From Puia sp. (GTDB lineage Bacteria; Bacteroidota; Bacteroidia; Chitinophagales; Chitinophagaceae): 64,000 nt of DNA. How positions within the stretch are numbered: the stretch's first letter is position 1; every line of letters begins with the position of its first letter. The position numbers and the translations under genes are program-made. Shown here piece after piece: positions 51,887-60,118 of this stretch. The stretch lies in the NCBI GenBank assembly GCA_031292515.1, contig JARLGZ010000054.1, positions 62,001-126,000 on the forward strand, given 5' to 3'. The notes under the pieces were generated by a model. It had not been told where the DNA came from, did not search any database, and saw only the letters and a list, made by a program, of their open reading frames with translations.

Positions 51887-51926
51887 TCGTAATATTATTG
51901 AATTCGTAAACAAAGTATAATAAATT

Positions 51927-52307
51927 ATGGCACGTATTGCCGGTGTAGACTTACCAAAAAGTAAAAGAGGGGAGATCGGACTTACCTATATCTATGGTAT
52001 TGGCCGTTCTACAGCCCAGTATATCCTTAATCAGGCCGGCATAAGCCTGGATAAGAAGGTGAATGAGTGGAACGATGATGAATTGAACGCCATTCGTAAC
52101 CTGATTACCAATGAATTCAAAGTCGAAGGCGCCCTTCGCTCGGAAGTGCAGATGAATATCAAGCGTTTGCTGGATATCGCCTGCTACCGTGGCTTGCGTC
52201 ATCGTAAAGGCCTGCCCGTCCGCGGACAGCGCACCCGTACCAACAGCCGCACCCGTAAGGGCAAACGCAAGACGGTCGCCGGTAAGAAGAAAATTGCGAA
52301 GAAATAG
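51927..52307 (+). CDS. rpsM: 30S ribosomal protein S13
   Basis: 126 residues: [62 protein letters not shown] and a basic tail. Head protein contacting the P-site tRNA. Followed by a 137-base structured spacer before rpsK. Confidence 0.97.
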   Translation: MARIAGVDLPKSKRGEIGLTYIYGIGRSTAQYILNQAGISLDKKVNEWNDDELNAIRNLITNEFKVEGALRSEVQMNIKRLLDIACYRGLRHRKGLPVRGQRTRTNSRTRKGKRKTVAGKKKIAKK

Positions 52308-52356
52308 CAGACTGGCAGATAGCCTGTTGCTTTTTGAAATATGCACCTTTTTTTCT

Positions 52357-52417
52357 GAATCAACTACGGATACCCGGTGCAGGAGGAGGGTTGATTCGGG
52401 TCCCGGTAACGGGAATC
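52357..52417 (+). promoter_or_regulatory. Candidate RNA switch between rpsM and rpsK
   Basis: GAATCAAC (52357-52364) pairs with GTTGATTC (52390-52397). GATTC of that arm (52393-52397) can instead pair with GAATC at 52413-52417 around the small hairpin CCCG-GTAA-CGGG (52402-52413). The two helices exclude each other. Confidence 0.45.
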
Positions 52418-52444
52418 ATTTAAAAATCAGGATTACCTTTATCA

Positions 52445-52849
52445 ATGGCAAAAGCACAAGCAACCAGCGCAAAAGCCGCTGCGAAGAAAAGGATCGTAAA
52501 AGTAGACGTCTATGGAGATGCGCATATCTCCGCCAGTTTTAACAACCTCATCATCAGCATCACCAACAAGCAGGGACAGGTGATCTCCTGGAGCAGCGCC
52601 GGAAAGATGGGTTTCAAAGGCTCCAAGAAAAACACTCCCTATGCCGCACAGATGGCTTCATCCGATGCAGCCAAGACTGCGCTGGATGCGGGATTGAAGA
52701 AAGTAGACGTCTATGTCAAGGGCCCCGGATCAGGACGTGAGAGCGCCATCCGTGCTTTGGCCAACAATGGCATCGAAGTAGTAATGATCAAGGATGTGAC
52801 CCCCCTGCCGCATAACGGTTGCCGTCCTCCTAAAAAACGTAGAGTATAG
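52445..52849 (+). CDS. rpsK: 30S ribosomal protein S11
   Basis: 134 residues. [63 protein letters not shown] and [17 protein letters not shown] are the family signatures. Platform protein near the E site. Ala/Lys-rich start. Confidence 0.97.
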   Translation: MAKAQATSAKAAAKKRIVKVDVYGDAHISASFNNLIISITNKQGQVISWSSAGKMGFKGSKKNTPYAAQMASSDAAKTALDAGLKKVDVYVKGPGSGRESAIRALANNGIEVVMIKDVTPLPHNGCRPPKKRRV

Positions 52850-52858
52850 ATCCTGAAG

Positions 52859-52951
52859 ATCCCTGCCGGAAGGCCGGGATTTTGGATTTTGTGTATCATA
52901 TATTAAAAGCTGGGTAAGATTCAATTTTTAGATTTTTTAATAATCTTACCC
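52859..52951 (+). promoter_or_regulatory. Two hairpins before rpsD
   Basis: ATCCC(T)GCC-GGAA-GGC(C)GGGAT (52859-52880, GNRA-type loop, then ATTTTGG) is followed by a perfect 10-bp stem GGGTAAGATT/AATCTTACCC (52912-52921 with 52942-52951). S4 (rpsD) regulates its own operon in some bacteria, so a regulatory role is possible. Confidence 0.45.
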
Positions 52952-52980
52952 GGGAACTAAAAAATCTAATCAATAAAATT

Positions 52981-53586
52981 ATGGCACGTTACACCGGTCC
53001 AAAGACCAGAATTTGTCGCATTTTCGGCGAGCCTATCTTAGGCAATGGAAAATATCTAACCAAGAACAGCTTCCCTCCCGGTCAGCATGGACCCACCAAG
53101 AAGCGTAAGGCTCCGGGTGAATATGCGCTCCAGCTGAAGGAAAAGCAAAAAGCCAAGTATACCTATGGCATATTAGAGCGCCAGTTCCGCAAGACCTTCG
53201 AAGAAGCCGTCCGTCGTAAAGGCGTTACCGGTGAAAACCTGATCAAATTGCTGGAAGGTCGCCTGGACAATACCGTTTACCGCCTGGGTATCGCGCCTTC
53301 CCGTCCCGCAGCCCGTCAGCTCGTTACGCACAAACATATTACCGTGAACGGGGAAGTGGTCAATGTTCCTTCCTTCCAGATGAAACCCGGTGATGTGATC
53401 AGCCTGAAGGAAAGCACGCAGGGGAATGCCGGTATCACCGCCCAGATACGTGGCAAGAATGCCAAGTTCAACTGGCTCGATTGGACGGATGCCGGGTTCA
53501 AAGGCACTTTTATCGCTTATCCCGAGCGTGAAAGCGTCCCCGAGAACATTAAGGAGCAGTTGATTGTTGAGTTGTATTCCAAGTAG
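52981..53586 (+). CDS. rpsD: 30S ribosomal protein S4
   Basis: 201 residues: MARYTGPKTRICRIFGEPIL, GQHGPTKKRKAPGEYALQLKEKQKAKYTYGILERQFR, the S4 domain LEGRLDNTVYRLGIAPSRPAARQLVTHKHITVNG and a C-terminal FKGTFIAYPERESVP. Early 16S binder and, in some bacteria, translational repressor of its operon. The stop codon lies in a GTGAGT repeat. Confidence 0.97.
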   Translation: MARYTGPKTRICRIFGEPILGNGKYLTKNSFPPGQHGPTKKRKAPGEYALQLKEKQKAKYTYGILERQFRKTFEEAVRRKGVTGENLIKLLEGRLDNTVYRLGIAPSRPAARQLVTHKHITVNGEVVNVPSFQMKPGDVISLKESTQGNAGITAQIRGKNAKFNWLDWTDAGFKGTFIAYPERESVPENIKEQLIVELYSK

Positions 53587-53610
53587 TCAGTGGTGAGTGG
53601 TGAGTACTGA
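53583..53610 (+). repeat. GTGAGTGGTGAGTAC repeat at the rpsD stop
   Basis: TAGTCAGTGGTGAGTGGTGAGT starts at the rpsD stop codon (TAG). Same family as at 7631 and 18295. Confidence 0.7.
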
Positions 53611-53700
53611 TGAAGATAGTGTTAAGGGATTTGACCCGAAAGCCCTATGAGGATGTAATAAGTTGGTATTAGATTAAAAACGTAAATAGTAAATTTAAAT

Positions 53701-54696
53701 ATGGCCATTTTAAATTTCCAAAAACCGGACAAAATCATTCTTCAAAAAGCGACTGATTTTGAAGCTCAATTCGAATTCCGTCCGTTAGAGCCGGGTTACG
53801 GTGTAACCATCGGTAATGCTTTGCGCAGAGTATTACTGAGCTCTCTGGAAGGATACGCCATCATCGGCGTCAAGATCGAAGGAGCTGATCACGAGTTTGC
53901 TACGCTGAAAGGCGTAACGGAGGATGTGGTGGAAATTATCCTGAACTTAAAACAGGTTCGCTTCAAAAAGAAGGTCGAACAGGAAGTGGGACAGGAAAAG
54001 ATTACTTTAAGCCTTAAGAACAGGACTGAATTCACGGCCGGCACGCTTGGAGAAGCAACTCCCAGCTTCGAAGTCATGAACCCCGGTTTGCTCATATGTA
54101 CCCTGGATTCTTCTGCTAAGCTCGACATCGAAATCACGATCGGCAAGGGCCGTGGATATGTGCCTGCGGAAGATAACAAGCCAAAAGATGCGCCGTTCGG
54201 ATATATCCCTACAGACGCCATCTTTACGCCGATCAAGAATGTCAAGTATTCCATCGAGAACACCCGTGTGGAACAGCGAACAGACTTTGAAAAGCTGATC
54301 ATGGAAGTTTCCACCGATGGCACCATCCATCCGGAAGAAGCCGTTAAACAGGCTTCCCGCATCCTGATCCAGCACCTGATGATCATAACGGACGAGAATA
54401 TCACGTTCGATAACAAGGAAGAGAAGAAGGAAGACCTGGTAGACGAGCAAACGCTCCAGCTTCGCAAGATCCTGAAGACCCCGCTGGAAGATCTCGATCT
54501 TTCCGTTCGTGCCTTCAACTGTCTTAAAGCGGCCAAGATCAATAGCCTGAGCGAACTGGTCACCTACGAACAGGAAGACCTGATGAAGTTCCGTAATTTC
54601 GGACAGAAGTCACTGGCCGAGATCGAACAGGTATTGGGAGAAAGAGGTCTGCATTTCGGTATGGACCTCGGTAAGCTGAAAGTAGACGACGAGTAG
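53701..54696 (+). CDS. rpoA: RNA polymerase alpha subunit
   Basis: 331 residues. The N-terminal dimerisation domain (about 1-230) has PLEPGYGVTIGNALRRVLLSSLEGYAIIGVKIEG and HEFATLKGVTEDVVEIILNLKQ. A linker and the C-terminal domain (about 255-331) follow, with PLEDLDLSVRAFNCLKAAKINSLSELVTYEQEDLMKFRNFGQKSLAEIEQVL, which contacts UP elements and activators. Confidence 0.98.
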   Translation: MAILNFQKPDKIILQKATDFEAQFEFRPLEPGYGVTIGNALRRVLLSSLEGYAIIGVKIEGADHEFATLKGVTEDVVEIILNLKQVRFKKKVEQEVGQEKITLSLKNRTEFTAGTLGEATPSFEVMNPGLLICTLDSSAKLDIEITIGKGRGYVPAEDNKPKDAPFGYIPTDAIFTPIKNVKYSIENTRVEQRTDFEKLIMEVSTDGTIHPEEAVKQASRILIQHLMIITDENITFDNKEEKKEDLVDEQTLQLRKILKTPLEDLDLSVRAFNCLKAAKINSLSELVTYEQEDLMKFRNFGQKSLAEIEQVLGERGLHFGMDLGKLKVDDE

Positions 54697-54709
54697 TCTT
54701 AATTGTATA

Positions 54710-54746
54710 GGCGTTCGGGATTCAATTTCCGGGCGCCGTTTTTTTT
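54710..54746 (+). terminator. Intrinsic terminator between rpoA and rplQ
   Basis: GGCGTTCGG (54710-54718) pairs with CCGGGCGCC (54729-54737) over nine positions including two G-U pairs, followed by GTTTTTTTT. It lies inside an operon normally read through. Confidence 0.65.
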
Positions 54747-54798
54747 CATAATAGTCTTGTAATTCCTGACACGGTACAAGGCTTCAAATCAATCAGTC

Positions 54799-55311
54799 AT
54801 GCGTCACGGAGACAAAATCAAAAATCTTAGCCGTACGGCCTCGCATCGTAAAGCGCTGTTGAGCAACCTGGCTATCCAGTTGATCACACACAAGAAGATC
54901 GTCACCACACTGGCAAAGGCAAAAGCCCTGCGCACTTATGTGGAACCCCTGATCACCAAGGCAAAAGAGAACACCACGCACCAGCGCAGGATCGTTTTCA
55001 GCCATTTGCAGGATAAAGCGGCGATTACGGAACTCTTCGGGCCTATCGCCGAAAAAATTGCCGGCCGCCCCGGAGGTTACACCCGCATCATCAAGTTGGG
55101 AGCCCGTGTCGGTGATAATGCCGAGACAGCCCTGATCGAACTGGTGGATTATAATGAGATCTACGGTAAAGGCAAGGGTGAAGTCAAAGAAGCAGGCAAG
55201 AAGACCCGCCGCGCAGGTGGACGTAAGAAAGCCGGCGACACCAGGACGGAAGCCACTGAAACGACGAAGACCGCGGAAGAACCAAAAACAGAAGAAAAAG
55301 CAGCAGAATAA
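54799..55311 (+). CDS. rplQ: 50S ribosomal protein L17 with acidic/Ala-Lys C-terminal tail
   Basis: 170 residues. The core (1-about 118) is standard L17: [54 protein letters not shown] and [25 protein letters not shown]. The last 50 residues are a low-complexity tail ([20 protein letters not shown]..., then [11 protein letters not shown]), common in Bacteroidota L17. 102 bases after rpoA across a terminator-like hairpin. Confidence 0.96.
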   Translation: MRHGDKIKNLSRTASHRKALLSNLAIQLITHKKIVTTLAKAKALRTYVEPLITKAKENTTHQRRIVFSHLQDKAAITELFGPIAEKIAGRPGGYTRIIKLGARVGDNAETALIELVDYNEIYGKGKGEVKEAGKKTRRAGGRKKAGDTRTEATETTKTAEEPKTEEKAAE

Positions 55312-55331
55312 ATGTCTGATAGCAAAAATAT

Positions 55332-55365
55332 AAAGGCAAGACTTTTTTTAAGGTCTTGCCTTTTT
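55332..55365 (+). terminator. rplQ terminator (bidirectional)
   Basis: AAAGGCAAGAC (55332-55342) pairs over 11 bp with GTCTTGCCTTT (55353-55363), with a T-rich loop and T tract. It ends the ribosomal operon before carA. Confidence 0.85.
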
Positions 55366-55405
55366 CTTGCCAATTTCTTTTCTTTGCAAAACTTTTCGAT
55401 AAAAA

Positions 55406-56527
55406 ATGTCTACCACCATCTCTCCAAAAACAGCTATCCTCCTTCTTGAAGACGGTTCCGTTCACTATGGCAAGGCCTACGGGGAAATCGGGACCACTTC
55501 CGGGGAGATCTGCTTTAATACCGGCATGACGGGCTACCAGGAAGTATTCACCGATCCGAGTTATTACGGCCAGGTATTGATCATGAATAGTGTTCATATC
55601 GGAAACTATGGAGTAAAGGACAGTGATGTGGAATCGGGGAGCGTAAAGATCAGGGGATTGATCGGGCGCAACCTGGAAGAGCAGTTCTCCCGTAAGCTGG
55701 CGAAGGGCTCTCTCGACGAATACCTGAAGGCAAATCATATCGTCTGCATAGAACGGGTCGACACCCGTGCACTCGTCGCCCATATCCGCGCAAAAGGCGC
55801 CATGAACTGTATCATCTCATCGGAGATATCCGACCTGGAGCAATTGAAGGCAGCGCTGGCGAAAGTTCCCTCCATGGACGGCCTCGAACTGGCTTCCACG
55901 GTGAGTACGAACAAAGAATATGAACTGGGGGATCCCTCTTCGGATATCCGGATAGCCGTGCTGGACTATGGGGTAAAGAAGCATATCCTGCAATGCATGG
56001 TAGACCGGGGCGCCTATGTGAAGGTCTTCCCGGCAAAGACCGCACCCGCAAAATTGAAGGAATTCAAACCCGACGGTTATTTTCTCTCGAATGGTCCCGG
56101 CGATCCCGCGCCCATGGACTATGCCATCGCCGGTGTCAAAGAGATCCTGGCGGAGAGAAAACCCCTCTTCGGCATCTGCCTGGGGCACCAGCTGCTCGCG
56201 CTCGCCAACGATATCCCCACGTTTAAAATGCATCATGGACATCGCGGCCTCAACCATCCCGTCAAGAATATCGTTACCGGCAAATGCGAGATCACCACGC
56301 AGAATCATGGATTTGGGGTAGACCCGTCCGCCGTTAAAAAGGCCGCACATATCGAGATCACCCACGTCAACCTGAACGACGAGTCCATCGAAGGGATCCG
56401 TGTAAAGGGACAGCCGGCCTTCTCCGTTCAGTATCATCCTGAATCCACCCCCGGGCCACATGACAGCCGCTATCTGTTCGATGATTTTATAACGCTAATT
56501 CGCGCTAATAAGGCAGACGCGAAGTGA
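55406..56527 (+). CDS. carA: Carbamoyl-phosphate synthase small chain
   Basis: 373 residues; glutamine-hydrolysing subunit for arginine and pyrimidine synthesis. The N-terminal domain (about 1-150) has AILLLEDGSVHYGKAYGEIGTTSGEICFNTGMTGYQEVFTDPSY and CIERVDTRALVAHIR. The class I amidotransferase has GVKKHILQCMVDRG, FLSNGPGDPAPMDYAI, the nucleophile in FGICLGHQLLALAN (Cys near 256), ITTQNHGFGVD and VQYHPESTPGPHDS. carB is not adjacent. Placement after rplQ is common in Bacteroidota. Confidence 0.96.
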   Translation: MSTTISPKTAILLLEDGSVHYGKAYGEIGTTSGEICFNTGMTGYQEVFTDPSYYGQVLIMNSVHIGNYGVKDSDVESGSVKIRGLIGRNLEEQFSRKLAKGSLDEYLKANHIVCIERVDTRALVAHIRAKGAMNCIISSEISDLEQLKAALAKVPSMDGLELASTVSTNKEYELGDPSSDIRIAVLDYGVKKHILQCMVDRGAYVKVFPAKTAPAKLKEFKPDGYFLSNGPGDPAPMDYAIAGVKEILAERKPLFGICLGHQLLALANDIPTFKMHHGHRGLNHPVKNIVTGKCEITTQNHGFGVDPSAVKKAAHIEITHVNLNDESIEGIRVKGQPAFSVQYHPESTPGPHDSRYLFDDFITLIRANKADAK

Positions 56528-56650
56528 CGCTATGGAGGAAGACGCAAATTATCGCGAATGGAAGAACGCGAATGACGCGAATGGGGTAGGTTTTTAGACG
56601 ATCTTATTTGTTCGCGTTAATTCGCGCTGTTATTTCGCGTAAATTCGTGC
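56500..56650 (+). repeat. TTCGCG/GACGCGAATG direct repeats after carA
   Basis: Units GACGCGAAGTGACGC, ATCGCGAATGGAAGAAC, GCGAATGACGCGAATGG and later TTCGCGTTAATTCGCGCTG, TTATTTCGCG. They begin within the last codons of carA and reach close to aroQ. No gene in between. Confidence 0.65.
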
Positions 56651-56671
56651 ATAGAATAAATCAGCGTTCAA

Positions 56672-57085
56672 ATGCAAGTAGCGATCATCAACGGTCCCAA
56701 TCTCAACCTGCTCGGCACCCGGGAACCGGGGGTCTATGGCAACCAGTCCTTCGAAGATTTCTTCGGGGAACTGAAGACGCAATACCCCGATGTCTCGTTC
56801 AGCTATTTTCAAAGCAATGTGGAGGGAGAACTGATCAATGAATTGCAGCGGGTCGGCTTCAGCTACGATGGGATCCTGCTCAACCCGGGGGGATATACAC
56901 ATACTTCCGTCGCCATCGGCGATGCCATAGCGGCCATCAAGACACCGGTAATCGAAGTGCATATCAGCAATGTCCACGCAAGGGAGGAATTCCGCAGGCT
57001 GTCCCATGTCTCCGCGAAGGCGAAAGGCACGATCGCGGGGCTCGGCCTGAAGGGCTATGAGCTGGCCCTGCGATTCTTTCTTTGA
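56672..57085 (+). CDS. aroQ: 3-dehydroquinate dehydratase, type II
   Basis: 137 residues; dodecameric enzyme forming 3-dehydroshikimate on the way to chorismate. Signatures: INGPNLNLLGTREPGVYG (catalytic Arg and Tyr), QSNVEGELINELQ, LLNPGGYTHTSVAIGDAI, VIEVHISNVHAREEFRRLS (active His) and AKGTIAGLGLKGYELALRF. Full length for the class. Confidence 0.96.
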   Translation: MQVAIINGPNLNLLGTREPGVYGNQSFEDFFGELKTQYPDVSFSYFQSNVEGELINELQRVGFSYDGILLNPGGYTHTSVAIGDAIAAIKTPVIEVHISNVHAREEFRRLSHVSAKAKGTIAGLGLKGYELALRFFL

Positions 57086-57151
57086 TCGGAAATACGCCTG
57101 CCCGCTTCAAAAACTTACCTGATTAGCCGGTTCCGGGAAATGCGTTCTTCG

Positions 57152-57868
57152 CTAGAGAAATACCCGCATAATCAACGCGAAGCCCGTATCCTGTTTCGGG
57201 TCGTCTGTTTTACGCACGATATGAAGTCCATTGGAACTCCAGACTTTGAAGAACTCCCCTTTTTTGTGGGTCTCCACCTCATGTTCGATCTGGGGCAGGA
57301 AAGTGCCTCTCGCGATCCAGCCCAGGTCCCCCTTCGTGGCGGCCTCGCCACCCATGGAATAGGTCATCGTCAATTGTTCAAAACTACCGGGATCGGCCTG
57401 CAGGCGAGCAATGATCTTGTTGGCCAGCGAGTCTGCCACGCGGCGGCTGAAGACAGTGGTGTCGATAAAGATCTGGCTGACGTGATAGAATAGATTGGGC
57501 GCCTTGGAGAGGATCTGCACCAGGAATCGCTTGCCAGGCTGGCCGAAAGGGCCGTAGACCTTTTTTATCTTGCCTTTATAGGCCAGGCTGTCGGCGAGGC
57601 TGCTGAAGGACTTTGTGCGGGTTACTACGATCGTGTCTATCGAAAACCTCTTTTGCAGGATTTGTTTGGCGTACAGGACGGGATTGGGAGATTTTTCCAG
57701 TTCTTCCTTCATCTGCGGCACCGTCAGTCTTAAAGGGGCGCCCGGTTTTGAACCGGCGGGCATTTGAGGGGCCGGGAGCGGGATCTGTGTTCCCGGCGCC
57801 GTCTGCGCGGGACCGGGTGTCGGGAGAAGCAGAAAGGAAAGCAGGAAAACCGGTAAAAAAGATTTCAT
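57152..57868 (-). CDS. Exported parvulin-type peptidyl-prolyl isomerase
   Basis: 238 residues. Signal peptide (MKSFLPVFLLSFLLLPTPGPAQ), Pro/Ala-rich linker, an N-terminal helical region, then a PpiC/rotamase-like domain (about 120-230): LANKIIARLQADPGSFEQLTMTYSMGGEAATKGDLGWIARGTFLPQIEHEV and GEFFKVWSSNGLHIVRKTDD, the parvulin pattern. Assists folding of outer-membrane or periplasmic proteins. The start is ATG 57868; the frame is open upstream but not part of the gene. Confidence 0.88.
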   Translation of the reverse strand: MKSFLPVFLLSFLLLPTPGPAQTAPGTQIPLPAPQMPAGSKPGAPLRLTVPQMKEELEKSPNPVLYAKQILQKRFSIDTIVVTRTKSFSSLADSLAYKGKIKKVYGPFGQPGKRFLVQILSKAPNLFYHVSQIFIDTTVFSRRVADSLANKIIARLQADPGSFEQLTMTYSMGGEAATKGDLGWIARGTFLPQIEHEVETHKKGEFFKVWSSNGLHIVRKTDDPKQDTGFALIMRVFL

Positions 57869-58001
57869 CCGGGGCAATTTAGATATTTCCCGGCACTTTC
57901 CGGGATCATAAATTAGCGTCTTTTTCGTTAACTTAAGGTAGACTCTCCCGGCTTTTGGAACGATTTTCGTTGCCGTTCCGATACAAATAAATGTCATAAC
58001 G

Positions 58002-58655
58002 ATGCGCCTGATCCTTTTTATTTTACCGGTTCTGTTTGCTTTCCGGGGATACTCCCAGTGGAAGGACTATACCATCGGCGTCAAGGGCGACACCTTGAAT
58101 TGCGTGGACCGGCAGGACCGGAGGCAAGGGAAATGGGTCAATCACTACGATGAATTGCGGGGGGAGCCGGGTTATGAGGAAGAAGGCAATTATAAGAATA
58201 ACCGGAAAGAAGGAGTATGGCGTTTGTACACGCTGAACGGAGACCTGGTAGGCGTGGAAAACTACAAATGGGGCAATAAAGACGGCGTCTGCCAATACTT
58301 TACGGAGGCGGGTCAATTGCTGAGAGAAGAAGGTTGGAAGGCGCTGAACCCCGACAAACAATATGATACGGTCGTGGTCGAGGATATCGATAAACCCAAT
58401 ACATTTAAGACGGTGGTCGTAAAGAATGACGGGGCCGCTATCAGGCAAGGCGACTGGAAAACCTACAATCCGCTTACCGGCGCCGTTATGAAAATAGAAA
58501 CCTATACCCTAGGTAAGCTGGAATCCAGAAAAGTCGCCCGCTTAGCGGTGGATTCGACGGGCAGCACCGCTACAAAGCCGAAAGAAGTGCTCGACTTCGA
58601 GAAAAAGACCGGTAAGAAAAAAGTCAAAGTACAAGACGGAAGCGCTGGTTATTAG
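58002..58655 (+). CDS. Exported MORN/YwqK-antitoxin-like repeat protein
   Basis: 217 residues with a signal peptide (MRLILFILPVLFAFRGYSQ). MORN-like/YwqK repeats: RQGKWVNHYDELRGEP, GNYKNNRKEGVWRLYTLNGDLVGVENYKWGNKDGVCQYFTEAGQLLREE and GDWKTYNPLTGAVMKIETYTLGKLESRKV. Role unknown; the YwqK link is by fold resemblance only. Its stop codon directly precedes the operator array of the next gene. Confidence 0.7.
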   Translation: MRLILFILPVLFAFRGYSQWKDYTIGVKGDTLNCVDRQDRRQGKWVNHYDELRGEPGYEEEGNYKNNRKEGVWRLYTLNGDLVGVENYKWGNKDGVCQYFTEAGQLLREEGWKALNPDKQYDTVVVEDIDKPNTFKTVVVKNDGAAIRQGDWKTYNPLTGAVMKIETYTLGKLESRKVARLAVDSTGSTATKPKEVLDFEKKTGKKKVKVQDGSAGY

Positions 58656-58731
58656 TTCGTTTATTTATACGAACTATTGTATAATTCGTATATTTATACG
58701 ATTTGATAAAGTATTCGTATATTTGTACGAA
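58656..58731 (+). promoter_or_regulatory. Three 29-bp-phased palindromic operators over the SatD-gene promoter
   Basis: TTCGTTTATTTATACGAA (58656-58673), TTCGTATATTTATACGAT (58685-58702) and TTCGTATATTTGTACGAA (58714-58731): three near-identical 18-base palindromes starting exactly 29 bases apart. A -7 box TATATTTG (58718-58725) lies inside the third and a TTTA -33 element inside the second, so binding would block transcription. The next ATG is two bases after the last copy, giving a leaderless mRNA. Confidence 0.85.
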
Positions 58732-58733
58732 TT

Positions 58734-59414
58734 ATGAATCGCCCCACTATTCATGCAGTATTAACCGGAGACATTGTGAATTCGACACAATTGGACCCCG
58801 TTAGGGAGCAAAATCTCCTGGATAACCTGGGGGCGATCCTGAAACCCTATAAATTCGAATTTTTCAGGGGGGACAGCTTCCAGGCGTATATAAAAGATCC
58901 CGCAAAGGCCCTGGAGACAGCCCTGCTGTGCCGTACGGCGGCTATTGCAAATGCCAGGCGTGCGGAGGATGGGAACGACACGGCTCCCGAGTCGGACATT
59001 CGTATCAGCATCGGCATCGGGAGCGTAAGCATGCCTGTCGGCACGCTGGGGGCAGCAAAAGGAGCTGCTTTTCTTTTATCGGGCCGTGCTTTTGACGAGA
59101 TGCAGAAGGCAGGCACGAGGCTCTCGATCGTGACGGAAAATGAAATGGCCAATATCGGGCTGGCAGTCATGGCGGACTATATAAATGCCCTCTACGAGGG
59201 GATGACAGACAAGCAGGCCGAAGTGATTATCGCCTTGCTGAAAGGAGAAACGCAGCAGCAGGTGGCAGCGGTCCTGGGCAAATCGAAGAGCACGGTTTCG
59301 CAACTTACGCACTCGGGCAGATGGGCGGAAATAGAAAAATTGTTGGGACAATATGAAAAACTGCTCAATCAATTGCTCGCCGAACTCCATCCTCTCAGGG
59401 AATTCAATCAATGA
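58734..59414 (+). CDS. SatD-family protein with C-terminal helix-turn-helix
   Basis: 226 residues. The N-terminal part (about 1-150) is a cyclase-like domain: AVLTGDIVNSTQLDPVREQNLLDNL, FEFFRGDSFQAYIKD and RISIGIGSVSMPVGTLGAAKGAAFLLSGRAFDEM. The C-terminal HTH (about 170-215) has AEVIIALLKGETQQQVAAVLGKSKSTVSQLTHSGRW. The HTH and the operators immediately upstream suggest autoregulation. It overlaps the DUF3307 gene by 4 bases (ATGA). SatD-type proteins are widespread but of unknown function. Confidence 0.8.
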   Translation: MNRPTIHAVLTGDIVNSTQLDPVREQNLLDNLGAILKPYKFEFFRGDSFQAYIKDPAKALETALLCRTAAIANARRAEDGNDTAPESDIRISIGIGSVSMPVGTLGAAKGAAFLLSGRAFDEMQKAGTRLSIVTENEMANIGLAVMADYINALYEGMTDKQAEVIIALLKGETQQQVAAVLGKSKSTVSQLTHSGRWAEIEKLLGQYEKLLNQLLAELHPLREFNQ

Positions 59415-60118
59415 ATATGACCGGATCGATCTGGCTGATTAAATTACTGCTTGCTCACCTGTTGACGGATTTCCTCCTGCAACCCGGCTCCTGGATAAAG
59501 GACCGCAGTGAGAAGCATTTTGCCTCGCCGAAATTATACCTGCACGGCTTCCTCACGGCATTGGTCGCCTGGGTATTCATAGGCTGGCAGTATTGGATCG
59601 TGGCATTAGTCATCCTCGTGACCCACACGATGATCGACGGATGGAAGTCCTACCGGGCGAAGACCGTCGAATTTTTCATAGTGGACCAACTGCTGCATCT
59701 CGCGGTTATCGCAATATGCTGGTATCTTTGGTTTTTCGACTGGAATGGAGTGCAACGGGCTTTTGTGCAATGGAACGGGGACCGGCATTTATGGATGACC
59801 GTCGCGGCTTTTGTATTCGTGACGACCCCGGCGGGCATCCTGATCGGGGAGCTGACTCGGCAGTGGAGGGATAAACTGGACGATGCGGACCAGAGCCTCG
59901 CGAATGCGGGCAAATGGATAGGCATCGCCGAACGTGTCATCGTCCTGATTCTCGTGCTGCACAATCAATACTCTGCCATAGGGCTGCTCGTAACCGCCAA
60001 GGGCATCATCCGTTTTAGTGAGAAAGACCGGCCGGAGATAAAGACGGAATACCTGGTCATCGGCACCCTGCTGAGCATCGGGATCGCAATCATCACGGGT
60101 CTCGTGACGAAGATATGA
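59411..60118 (+). CDS. DUF3307 membrane protein
   Basis: 235 residues, about six membrane segments. The DUF3307 signature HLLTDFLLQPGSWIKDRSEKHFASPKLYLHG at the N-terminus is followed by ALVILVTHTMIDGWKSYRAKTVEFFIVDQLLHL (conserved Asp/His in the membrane) and IGIAERVIVLILVLHNQYSAIGLLVTAKGIIRF near the end. Usually paired with SatD-family genes, as here with a 4-base overlap; role unknown. Confidence 0.88.
   Translation: MNMTGSIWLIKLLLAHLLTDFLLQPGSWIKDRSEKHFASPKLYLHGFLTALVAWVFIGWQYWIVALVILVTHTMIDGWKSYRAKTVEFFIVDQLLHLAVIAICWYLWFFDWNGVQRAFVQWNGDRHLWMTVAAFVFVTTPAGILIGELTRQWRDKLDDADQSLANAGKWIGIAERVIVLILVLHNQYSAIGLLVTAKGIIRFSEKDRPEIKTEYLVIGTLLSIGIAIITGLVTKI

Noticed and set aside
56528-56671. Inverted TTCGCG/CGCGAA pairs as an operator or terminator of aroQ
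   Set aside because: They are better explained as direct repeats of a GACGCGAATG unit; the inversion follows from the CGCG core.
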